Positions 23,964 to 31,552 of a DNA stretch of 35,843 bases are shown here, piece by piece (positions within the stretch are counted from its first letter, which is position 1; every line of letters begins with the position of its first letter). Origin of the DNA: a virus. The notes under the pieces were generated by a model, which worked only from the letters and a program-made list of their open reading frames with translations, had not been told where the DNA came from and ran no database searches. The position numbers were made by a program, and so were the translations under genes. The stretch is taken from IMG/VR virus record IMGVR_UViG_3300032215_000229, positions 1 through 35,843 of that record. One strand, written 5' to 3'.

Positions 23964-24720
23964 ATTAATATCTAACGTAGAGGATAGTGATGATCTATTA
24001 CTACGTGGAATTGATGGTATTCAAAACGCCAGTATAGAATTCTCATCTGCTCATTATCATAAATACATCACTGATCAAAATAGTGTTGAAAATGTATTTG
24101 GACTCGGCCCCGAAAATATATTCTTTTATTCTCTTCTCTGCTTTAGAGACAATGCTGTAGTCAGGCACGAATCTGGTGCTGGATATGCCTACAAAGTTGA
24201 TGATAAAACATACTTTCATAGGTCGGTCCCGATTTATTATGGCAAAGACATAAACGATAAAAGATTAGTAAAGACCGATAATATTAGATTTGAATGTTTT
24301 CATGATTGCACTAGCGTATTAATCTCATCAGTTCCACAGGATTACGCCCTTCCCTTTTATGATAAAAATTGCATTCTGGTATCAAAAGATAAATTTGTAC
24401 CAGTTGCTATGAAACTGCCCGAAAATTCTTTCTTAGCCCGCGTAGACGATAATGATGTATCGGGTGTTTCTTTCGATTCTAAAGAGTTTAGCAATATAGT
24501 TGGTGAAGCTTTGGTTAAGTATGGCAAACAGCTATCGCTTAAAGCAAGCAAACTTAGCGTTAACAAACTATCGGTAAAGCAGTTGCAGATAGAATCCTCT
24601 ACCGACACGAATGTAAAGAAAGGGACTTTTATATACGACGAAATAACGGATACCGTTAAATTCTATAACGGTGAAAAATGGAGAACTTTACAGTGGGTAG
24701 ACGAAGAAAAACCGGAATGA
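23941..24720 (+). CDS. Putative virion-associated protein
   Basis: 259 aa. The N-terminal 170 residues are mixed alpha/beta and not recognised. Residues ~190-215 are a Lys/Leu/Ser repeat (K-L-S-V-N-K-L-S-V-K-Q-L), and the C-terminus K-G-T-F-I-Y-D-E-I-T-D-T-V-K-F-Y-N-G-E-K-W-R-T-L is the 'G-x-x-x-Y-x-x-x-x-x-x-x-x-Y-x-G-x-x-W' motif frequent in phage fibre and spike proteins. ATGA overlap with the next gene. A structural role is inferred. Confidence 0.62.
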   Translation: MKPSQAIELISNVEDSDDLLLRGIDGIQNASIEFSSAHYHKYITDQNSVENVFGLGPENIFFYSLLCFRDNAVVRHESGAGYAYKVDDKTYFHRSVPIYYGKDINDKRLVKTDNIRFECFHDCTSVLISSVPQDYALPFYDKNCILVSKDKFVPVAMKLPENSFLARVDDNDVSGVSFDSKEFSNIVGEALVKYGKQLSLKASKLSVNKLSVKQLQIESSTDTNVKKGTFIYDEITDTVKFYNGEKWRTLQWVDEEKPE

Positions 24721-25205
24721 AAATACCAAAGAACATGACAGAACAACAGGTTGTAGATCAGATTAATATTGTGGTTAATAGGATGTCTGCCCGTTATACA
24801 TTTTATGGTTACGAGATTGATGATATAAAACAAGAAGCTTTTATTATATGCATGGATGCGCTAGATCGCTATGATCAGAAACGCCCCCTTGAAAATTTCT
24901 TAGCAGTTCATCTTTCTAATAGGTTAAAGAATTTTGTTAGGGATAATTTCTACATAAAGGGTGAAGAAGAAAAGAAAAAGATACTCAAGCCTACTAGTTT
25001 ATCTAATGATGAATTTACCAAACATGACGATAATGTGCGTGATGATAAAATAGATGCTAAATCATTGCAAAACATTATCGATAAAAAACTATCATCAGAA
25101 TACCGCGCTGATTACCTAAAAATAATTAATGACGTTTACGTTCCCAAGAAAAGAAGAGAAGAAATCATATCGATAATCAAGGAGTTGATTGATGAAGAAG
25201 GGTAG
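24717..25205 (+). CDS. Sigma-factor-like protein (region 2 type)
   Basis: 162 aa; start at 24717 by ATGA coupling. Residues ~30-77 (Y-G-Y-E-I-D-D-I-K-Q-E-A-F-I-I-C-M-D-A-L-D-R-Y-D-Q, then F-L-A-V-H-L-S-N-R-L-K-N-F-V-R-D-N) match sigma-70 region 2: the D-I-x-Q-E-x-F core-binding helix and the -10-recognition helix. Region 4 is not clear. Size and layout recall T4 gp55-type late sigma factors. It could redirect host RNA polymerase to late promoters, but no late promoter consensus was found in the right arm. Confidence 0.75.
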   Translation: MKIPKNMTEQQVVDQINIVVNRMSARYTFYGYEIDDIKQEAFIICMDALDRYDQKRPLENFLAVHLSNRLKNFVRDNFYIKGEEEKKKILKPTSLSNDEFTKHDDNVRDDKIDAKSLQNIIDKKLSSEYRADYLKIINDVYVPKKRREEIISIIKELIDEEG

Positions 25206-25977
25206 AATTTCTAAAGACGAAGAACGTACTATTGGTAGGCTAATTAATAGCTTGACGGTAGAAGATATCGCTAAACAACTCGACCGTGATGTTGAGTCCG
25301 TTGACAACTTCGTTAAACGCAAATTCAAGGTTGGATTGTCAAACGAAGAAGCCGCCGCATATTCGTTAGAAGATCGCCCCTACTGGATTGAATTAGAGAA
25401 CCAGTTTACTCCTTCTGAGTTAGAGCTTTTTAAGTACCACTGGTCGCGCATAATCTCACAATTCAAAGACGATGTATTTCCAACAGAAGAACTACAAGTT
25501 GTAGACGTTATTAAACTAGAAATACTCATGAACCGCTGCTTAAAGAGTAATAAAGACAATCTTAATGAGATGACCACGTTAGAAAAAATGTTAGCAGATG
25601 AGCGGGCCGTTGATAAGGATCAGCGTGACCATGACTACGTTTTAAATCTAGAGCGTCAACTAGCTTCCTTACGGGCTTCGCAAGAAGCCCTCAATAGGGA
25701 CTACCGCGAACTCCAAAGCAAAAAAGCTAGCATGTTACGAGAGATGAAGGGAACTAGAGAGCAGAGAATCAAGCGACTTGAAGATAGTAAACAAAGCTTT
25801 ACATCTTGGGTTGCTCACCTCATTCAAGACCCCGAAACTCTAAAGCGATACGGCATTGAAATGGAAAAGATGAGATTAGCTATGATGAAAGAGCGTGAAA
25901 GACTTAGTGCTTTCCATCAATACGAAGACGGGCAGATTGATCAGCCATTCTTAACGCCAGATACGGTGATAGAATGA
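25192..25977 (+). CDS. HTH and coiled-coil protein, small-terminase candidate
   Basis: 261 aa. Start at 25192 after AAGGAGTTGATTG-ATG. N-terminal HTH-like helices with L-T-V-E-D-I-A-K-Q-L-D-R-D-V-E-S-V-D-N-F-V (~20-40), then a long charged coiled coil (~125-200) and a C-terminal helical part. Small terminases pair an HTH DNA-binding domain with coiled-coil oligomerisation, and it lies 3.5 kb before the large terminase. It might instead extend the sigma-like gene it overlaps, supplying the missing DNA-binding region. Confidence 0.55.
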   Translation: MKKGRISKDEERTIGRLINSLTVEDIAKQLDRDVESVDNFVKRKFKVGLSNEEAAAYSLEDRPYWIELENQFTPSELELFKYHWSRIISQFKDDVFPTEELQVVDVIKLEILMNRCLKSNKDNLNEMTTLEKMLADERAVDKDQRDHDYVLNLERQLASLRASQEALNRDYRELQSKKASMLREMKGTREQRIKRLEDSKQSFTSWVAHLIQDPETLKRYGIEMEKMRLAMMKERERLSAFHQYEDGQIDQPFLTPDTVIE

Positions 25978-26840
25978 AGATATTAAAAGCCACCTATGGT
26001 GACAAAGACGTTACCGATATAGTAAGATCAAATACCAATAATAATATTCTGTTTATACAAGCTTCTAATTCAATATTTGGTGATCCTTGCGTTGGAAAGC
26101 TTAAGCATCTTATTCTAAACATAGAAGTTGATGGGGTACTTGAGCAACATTCTGTACAAGAAAATTATTTTATTAAACTACCAAAGACTAATAGATCTAG
26201 ATTAGGTATATTTTATTCTAATAATAATGAAGATAGAATAAATCCATGTATACTTAAATCATTAGAGTGTATTAAAAAGTCCGCAGATGGTAAGGCAGAT
26301 ATTATAACTAATCTCTGGAACAGCCTTGGAGACAAAAATCCTTTCATAGAGACTATATCTTGGACTAAAACATCTTCTCATCTCAATCAAACCCTACAGA
26401 TATTACAATGCTTGTATATGGCAAGGTCTACTGAAGATTATAAATACGTTAGTTTCTTGGAGCATGATGTTTTATACCCAGAGGGTTATTTTGATTATGA
26501 TGACTTTGATAATGAATGTATATCTAATTCAAATTATATCGGATTATGCAAAAATGGTTTTCAGCCACAATATGCTAACCATCAACCTCTAAGCCAAATA
26601 ACTATGAACATGGACTTCGCTATTAAGCATTTTGAATCTATACTTCCAAATGCTATATTATTAAATTCTGGACTTGTTGAACCACATGTTAAAATAGATT
26701 TTTGGAGATGTAAAAATCCAAGCATTCATGTTAATCATGGAAGACACTTTACTTCTCATTATGTAATATATAGTAAAGATACATTTAGTGAAGATTTATA
26801 CTGGGGTCATTATAGTAAATACTCAAATTTATTTTTTTAA
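25974..26840 (+). CDS. DUF3395-like domain fused to glycosyltransferase-like domain
   Basis: 288 aa. Residues 1-70 (K-A-T-Y-G-D-K-D-V-T-D-I-V ... A-S-N-S-I-F-G-D-P-C-V-G-K-L-K-H-L ... D-G-V-L-E-Q-H-S-V-Q-E) match the DUF3395 pattern, better known at the C-terminus of DnaJ-like proteins and in bacterial sugar-related proteins. Residues ~75-285 look like a GT-A glycosyltransferase with Y-V-S-F-L-E-H-D-V-L-Y-P (E163-H-D165) as the metal/sugar site. Directly followed by GDP-mannose dehydratase, so it probably transfers a GDP-derived deoxyhexose. Confidence 0.7.
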   Translation: MKILKATYGDKDVTDIVRSNTNNNILFIQASNSIFGDPCVGKLKHLILNIEVDGVLEQHSVQENYFIKLPKTNRSRLGIFYSNNNEDRINPCILKSLECIKKSADGKADIITNLWNSLGDKNPFIETISWTKTSSHLNQTLQILQCLYMARSTEDYKYVSFLEHDVLYPEGYFDYDDFDNECISNSNYIGLCKNGFQPQYANHQPLSQITMNMDFAIKHFESILPNAILLNSGLVEPHVKIDFWRCKNPSIHVNHGRHFTSHYVIYSKDTFSEDLYWGHYSKYSNLFF

Positions 26841-26849
26841 AGGATTAAT

Positions 26850-27938
26850 ATGAAATCAATAATATTTGGAATAACAGGACAAGACGGTAGCCACTTAGCA
26901 GATCTACTTCTAGAGAAGGGTTATGATGTAATCGGGGTGACTCGACGCTCTAGTGTAGATAATACCCAAAGAATAAAGCATATATTGAATCATTCTAGGT
27001 TCAGTCTAGTCGAGGGGGACATAACCGATTCTAGTAGTGTTTTGAATATTCTTCGTAATAACGAACATGTAGATGAAGTCTACAACCTAGCTGCTCAGTC
27101 TCATGTGGGAACCTCATTCACTCAGCCTTCGCTGACTTGGGATATAACTGGTAAAGGGTGCTTAAATATCTTACAGACTATGGTAGATTTAGAGATGTTG
27201 GGCAGTAGGTTTTATCAAGCTTCTTCCAGCGAGATGTTTGGCAGAGCTTACGATACCGATAGGGATGGGACTAAATACCAAGATGAAAATACTAGGTTTT
27301 TGCCTCAGTCCCCATATGCTGTAGCAAAATGTGCTTCCCATTACGCAGTTGGTTTATATCGTCAAGCTTACGGAATACATGGCAGTTGTGGCATACTATT
27401 TAACCACGAAGGCCCAAGGCGTGGAGATAACTTTGTTACTAAAAAAGTAGTAAATTGGTTAGTCTCTTTCGTAGATTGGATACATGACACTAATATTACT
27501 AATACTGAATATATTCAATCTTTAGACAATAATATTGTATATAATGATGTGACCTTCCCCAAGTTAATGTTAGGTAATTTAGACGCTTACAGAGATTGGG
27601 GATATGCTGGAGATTATGTAGAGGCTATGTGGCTAATGCTACAGCAAGATGAACCAGATGACTATGTTATATGTACAGAGAATACCTATTCTATTCGTGA
27701 CTTACTAGATACCGCTTTTGGCTATTTTGGTATTTATGATTGGAGTAATTATGTTGGAATAGACCCTAAGTTCTATAGACCGGCAGAAGTAGATTACTTA
27801 AGGGGTAGATCAACTAAGGCCAGAGCTAAACTGGGATGGACACCAAAATATGACTTGAACAGTCTTATTAAGCTCATGTTAGAAGAAAAAATTAATGAAA
27901 ACTTACAGAATAATGCTCGACATATCAAATGTGTTTAG
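26850..27938 (+). CDS. gmd: GDP-mannose 4,6-dehydratase
   Basis: 362 aa, the usual length. Converts GDP-mannose to GDP-4-keto-6-deoxymannose, the precursor of GDP-fucose, rhamnose and perosamine. NADP site G7-x-x-G10-x-x-G13 in F-G-I-T-G-Q-D-G-S-H-L; R33-R34-S-S for the NADP phosphate; catalytic S/T-x-E in S-S-S-E-M-F-G (125-131); Y156-x3-K160 in S-P-Y-A-V-A-K; substrate loop L-F-N-H-E-G-P-R-R-G. Start after AAAGGATTAAT-ATG. No reductase follows, so the keto sugar would be finished by host enzymes or used as is, e.g. for fibre or host surface glycans. Confidence 0.95.
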   Translation: MKSIIFGITGQDGSHLADLLLEKGYDVIGVTRRSSVDNTQRIKHILNHSRFSLVEGDITDSSSVLNILRNNEHVDEVYNLAAQSHVGTSFTQPSLTWDITGKGCLNILQTMVDLEMLGSRFYQASSSEMFGRAYDTDRDGTKYQDENTRFLPQSPYAVAKCASHYAVGLYRQAYGIHGSCGILFNHEGPRRGDNFVTKKVVNWLVSFVDWIHDTNITNTEYIQSLDNNIVYNDVTFPKLMLGNLDAYRDWGYAGDYVEAMWLMLQQDEPDDYVICTENTYSIRDLLDTAFGYFGIYDWSNYVGIDPKFYRPAEVDYLRGRSTKARAKLGWTPKYDLNSLIKLMLEEKINENLQNNARHIKCV

Positions 27939-28143
27939 CAGGATAAAACATCTATTTCTTAAATCATATAATAGCCCATTTCCTACTATATTTGTAAACG
28001 CAGATGATCCAGACGATGCCTGTTTTGTAGTCTTAAACGATCTCGTAAAAATTATTATGAAACAAAATCCGTCAATAGAGATGAGAATAGCCTGTATAGA
28101 AATTAGAAGAAAATCTAGAATAGATAAAATATACGAATTATGA
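27913..28143 (+). CDS. Hypothetical protein (76-82 aa)
   Basis: Starts either MLDISNVFSRIKHLFLKSYN at 27913 or 18 nt earlier at 27895; both overlap gmd and neither has a strong ribosome site. Contains F-V-N-A-D-D-P-D-D-A-C-F-V-V and a basic C-terminus (E-I-R-R-K-S-R-I-D-K). ATGA overlap with the HNH gene. No family recognised. Confidence 0.6.
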   Translation: MLDISNVFSRIKHLFLKSYNSPFPTIFVNADDPDDACFVVLNDLVKIIMKQNPSIEMRIACIEIRRKSRIDKIYEL

Positions 28144-28400
28144 AAAGAAATTACGATGACCCCGTATACGAGAGCTTTAGGAAAGCCGTATTAAATCGGG
28201 ACAAAAGAAAATGTATGATGCCGGGGTGCGGTAAAAAGCTATCCTTACAAGTACACCATATTAAAAAGTGGTCTAGAGCTAGTGCATTAAGATATGACGT
28301 TTCAAATGGTATAACATTATGTAGAAAGTGCCATGACTCAATAAAGGGCTATGAACACCAATACGAATCATTATTTAGGATTATAGTCGATGACGTATAA
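28140..28400 (+). CDS. HNH endonuclease
   Basis: 86 aa, a stand-alone HNH. C25 and C30 (first zinc pair), H39-H40 with I-K-K-W, N56-G-I-T-L-C61-R-K-C64-H65 (second zinc pair and last catalytic residues): a complete H-N-H with zinc knuckles. HNH proteins close to terminase genes often assist packaging cleavage in phages, though a homing role cannot be excluded. Overlaps the next gene by 11 nt. Confidence 0.92.
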   Translation: MKRNYDDPVYESFRKAVLNRDKRKCMMPGCGKKLSLQVHHIKKWSRASALRYDVSNGITLCRKCHDSIKGYEHQYESLFRIIVDDV

Positions 28401-28890
28401 AGTTGCTCCACCATTCACTGTTATAAAAGACACCAGAGAGCAGGACGGCTATTTCTTTAGCGAGTTCAATACTTGCGCTGGAATGATAGATCAAAAATTA
28501 GATACTGGAGACTACTCTATACTTGGCATGGAAGACAAAGTATGTATAGAACGAAAGGGCTGCGTTGAAGAATTAGCAGTTAATCTAGGACAAAAGAAAC
28601 ACGCATTCCTAGCTGAAGTAGAGCGAATGACACCATTCCCTCATAAATTTATTGTCTTAGAATTTTCTCTTGAGGACTTAATAAAGTTCCCAGACGAAAC
28701 AAGAATACCAGTTAAGAACAAGGCTTCTTTGAAGATTACTGGTAAGTATATGTTAAAATGCTTATTTGAATTTCAGCTATATAACAACGTACAAATATTG
28801 TTTTGTGGTAATAAGTATAATGCTTTTCTTGCAGTAAGTAGTATACTAAAAAGAGTAAATGAAATGTACACAATAGGGAGGAAGAAATGA
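28390..28890 (+). CDS. ERCC4-type nuclease
   Basis: 166 aa. The XPF/MUS81 nuclease signature is complete: V-I-K-D-T-R-E-Q (D14, E17), L-D-T-G-D-Y-S (D41) and the canonical I-E-R-K-G (E54, R55, K56). No helicase or helix-hairpin-helix domain is attached, so it is a single-domain nuclease, as in several phages. Such enzymes cut branched DNA and could trim replication or recombination intermediates before packaging, in line with its place next to HNH and terminase. The last codons overlap the ClpP-like start. Confidence 0.9.
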   Translation: MTYKVAPPFTVIKDTREQDGYFFSEFNTCAGMIDQKLDTGDYSILGMEDKVCIERKGCVEELAVNLGQKKHAFLAEVERMTPFPHKFIVLEFSLEDLIKFPDETRIPVKNKASLKITGKYMLKCLFEFQLYNNVQILFCGNKYNAFLAVSSILKRVNEMYTIGRKK

Positions 28891-29528
28891 TGGAACCAGA
28901 ACTATTGAAAGATTTTCATGACTACGGAGCTAATATTGCTACTAGGGAAATATTTCTCCATAATCATTACCACGCTGAAGATAATCAAAACCCCGGCGTT
29001 GAATATAGAATGTCGAACACTTTTATTAAGAACTTAAGAGCATTAGACATGAGAAGTAATGCTAATATAACTATTCACTGCCATAGCATTGGTGGCGAAT
29101 GGCCAGATGGTATGGCTATATATGACGCTATACAGATGTGTAGATCGTATGTTACTATTATTATATATGGCCAAGCTGAATCAATGAGTAGTATATTTAT
29201 GCAAGCCGCAGATTATAGATACATGACCCCCAATGCTCACTTTATGTCTCATTATGGTTCTATTGATATTAACACCGACTATCTTAGTGCTTTAAGTGAA
29301 TCTGATTATCATAGAAAAACTGCTGATACAATGTTTAATATTTATGCTGGAAGATGCGTAGAGGGTAAGTTCTTCTATGAAAAATTCGGAAAGAAGCCAA
29401 ATGTAAAACAAGTTCGTCAATATCTAATTACAAAGTTAAAATCCGGCGATTGGTATCTAAATGCAGAGGAAGCTGTTTACTACGGTTTCGCTGATTCTAT
29501 ATTACGTAACTGGCATTTTACTGAATGA
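28887..29528 (+). CDS. ClpP-like serine protease (possible prohead protease)
   Basis: 213 aa. The ClpP/SppA fold is shown by I-T-I-H-C-H-S-I-G-G-E-W-P-D-G-M-A-I-Y-D-A-I (~61-82), the nucleophile elbow G-Q-A-E-S99-M-S-S, the catalytic His in H-F-M-S-H122-Y-G-S, and the C-terminal D-W-Y-L-N-A-E-E-A-V-Y-Y-G-F-A-D. The G-x-A-x-S-M motif and spacing are normal. In phages this family often acts as the capsid maturation protease. No scaffold domain is attached. Coupled by ATGA to both neighbours. Confidence 0.88.
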   Translation: MMEPELLKDFHDYGANIATREIFLHNHYHAEDNQNPGVEYRMSNTFIKNLRALDMRSNANITIHCHSIGGEWPDGMAIYDAIQMCRSYVTIIIYGQAESMSSIFMQAADYRYMTPNAHFMSHYGSIDINTDYLSALSESDYHRKTADTMFNIYAGRCVEGKFFYEKFGKKPNVKQVRQYLITKLKSGDWYLNAEEAVYYGFADSILRNWHFTE

Positions 29529-31513
29529 AAAAAGATAATCTTAAAAAAATAGATGAGGCATGGTTAGGATTAGATGTCATAGAAGCTGACATTTTTAATC
29601 CTATGTCCATCATTAATCCATCAGATGATGACTTTCATCTTAAGTTATCTTGGTTAATGAGTAGACCCGAATATCTACCATTCTTATGTCATCAAGTACT
29701 TAATATTCAGCTTTTACCATCTCAGTCATTAATTATGCATGAGTTGTGGAATAGAAAGTTCCCCATGTTAATTGGTAGTCGAGGTCTTGGTAAGTCGTTC
29801 CAGCTAGCCCTTTATTCTATATTAAGAGCTATGTTAATGCCTAAAAGAAAGATTGTTATTGTTGGTGCTGCATTTAGACAGTCTAAGGTTTTATTTGAAT
29901 ATATGGAAACTATCTGGCGTAACGCCCCTATGTTAAGAGATATGTGTGATGGTAACAGCGGCCCCACTAGAGATGTTGACAGATGTACTATGAGAATTAA
30001 TGAGAGTGTTATAACTTGCTTGCCACTAGGTGACGGTCAAAAGATTAGAGGTCAACGTGCTAACGATATCGTTGCAGACGAATTTGCTTCTATTCCTAGA
30101 GATATATTTGAAAATGTAGTCGCGGGCTTTGCTGCTGTTAGTGCTGACCCCGTGCAAAATGTGAAGAGAATATCTGCAAGGAAGAAAGCGGCAGAGCTTG
30201 GAATAGAGATAGAAACTGAAGAAGAGAATACTGAGATAAAAGATAATCAAATTATTCTATCTGGAACCGCTTACTATGACTTTAATCACTTTGCTACCTA
30301 TTGGAAAAAGTGGAAAGCTATTATAAAAAGTCGTGGAAATAGAGCCAAGCTAACTGAAGTATTTAGTGGAGAACAACCCCCAGACACATTTGATTGGCGG
30401 CAATACTCTATAATAAGAATACCATATGAACTATTACCAGTTGGCTTTATGGATGCTGACCAAGTGGCAAGATCAAAAGCCACGGTACATGCTGGTATTT
30501 ATCAGATGGAATATGGGGCTTGTTTTACTAGGGATAGTCAGGGCTTCTTTAAAAGATCATTAATAGAGTCTTGCGTTGTTGGTAGTAATGAGAATCCCGT
30601 TATGGACTCTAAGGGCGACATTATAAAATTTGAGGCATGTCTTATTGGTGAGACAAATAAAAGATATGTTTTTGGCGTTGACCCCGCATCTGAAGTAGAT
30701 AATTTTAGTATTGTAGTCTTAGAGATCGGTGGAGATTACCGCAAAATAGTTCATTGCTGGACAACAACAAGGCAAGAACATAAAGAGAAAGTAAAGAAGG
30801 GGTATGCTAAAGAATCAGATTTCTATGCATATTGTGCTAGAAAAATTAGAGATTTAATGAGACTATTTCCATGTGTTCATATTGCTATGGATGCTCAAGG
30901 TGGTGGTGTAGCAGTCATGGAGTCTTTGCACGATAAAGACAAACTTAAAGATGACGAAATGCCAATCTGGCCCACTATTGATGACGATAAACCCAAAGAT
31001 ACAGATGGAGAAAGAGGATTACACATATTAGAAATGTGCCAATTTGCCCGATATGATTGGCTTGCAGAAGCTAATCACGGAATGAGAAAAGATCTGGAAG
31101 ATAAAGTTTTATTATTTCCTTTCTTTGATTCTATAACACTTGGATTATCAAACTCTGAAGATGGTTTAAAAAGCAGAATGTTTGACACTTTAGAAGAGTG
31201 CGTCATGGATATAGAAGAACTTAAGGATGAATTATCTATGATCCAGATGACTCAAACATCTAATGGTAGAGATAGATGGGACACTCCAGAGGTTATAGTT
31301 GGAACTGGTCGAAAAAGTAAAATGAGAAAAGATAGATATTCTGCACTCTTAATGGCTAATATGGCTGGTAGAATAATACACAGGACTCCAACTCCAGAAA
31401 CATATCAGTTTTATGGGGGTTTTGCTACTGGTGGTCATGTTCCAGCAAAAGAAGACGAAAAGCTATATATTGGCCCCAGCTGGTTCTCTGATAATATGAA
31501 AGATGTGTATTAA
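29525..31513 (+). CDS. Large terminase subunit (packaging ATPase/nuclease)
   Basis: 662 aa, on the long side. ATPase: Walker A G-S-R-G-L-G-K-S (84-91), Walker B D-I-V-A-D185-E186. Nuclease: V-F-G-V-D386-P-A-S-E, H-I-A-M-D456-A-Q-G-G-G, and D603 in R-K-D-R-Y-S-A-L, an RNase-H-like triad. The motor pumps DNA into the procapsid and cuts it. A Glu-rich insertion near 220-240 separates the two domains. Immediately upstream are the protease and nuclease genes; the portal follows after 39 bp. Confidence 0.96.
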   Translation: MKKDNLKKIDEAWLGLDVIEADIFNPMSIINPSDDDFHLKLSWLMSRPEYLPFLCHQVLNIQLLPSQSLIMHELWNRKFPMLIGSRGLGKSFQLALYSILRAMLMPKRKIVIVGAAFRQSKVLFEYMETIWRNAPMLRDMCDGNSGPTRDVDRCTMRINESVITCLPLGDGQKIRGQRANDIVADEFASIPRDIFENVVAGFAAVSADPVQNVKRISARKKAAELGIEIETEEENTEIKDNQIILSGTAYYDFNHFATYWKKWKAIIKSRGNRAKLTEVFSGEQPPDTFDWRQYSIIRIPYELLPVGFMDADQVARSKATVHAGIYQMEYGACFTRDSQGFFKRSLIESCVVGSNENPVMDSKGDIIKFEACLIGETNKRYVFGVDPASEVDNFSIVVLEIGGDYRKIVHCWTTTRQEHKEKVKKGYAKESDFYAYCARKIRDLMRLFPCVHIAMDAQGGGVAVMESLHDKDKLKDDEMPIWPTIDDDKPKDTDGERGLHILEMCQFARYDWLAEANHGMRKDLEDKVLLFPFFDSITLGLSNSEDGLKSRMFDTLEECVMDIEELKDELSMIQMTQTSNGRDRWDTPEVIVGTGRKSKMRKDRYSALLMANMAGRIIHRTPTPETYQFYGGFATGGHVPAKEDEKLYIGPSWFSDNMKDVY

Positions 31514-31552
31514 AAAGTAGCATTCCGATTACATTCCAATTAAGGAAAAATT
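31514..31552 (+). promoter_or_regulatory. Spacer with ribosome site before the portal gene
   Basis: 39 bp holding AAGGAAAAATT-ATG for the portal gene. It is the longest gap in the right-arm operon; no clear promoter or terminator seen. Confidence 0.5.

Noticed and set aside
5400-24000. CRISPR array
   Set aside because: The repeats found are imperfect, widely spaced intergenic cassettes, not short identical repeats with equal spacers, and no cas-like gene is present.
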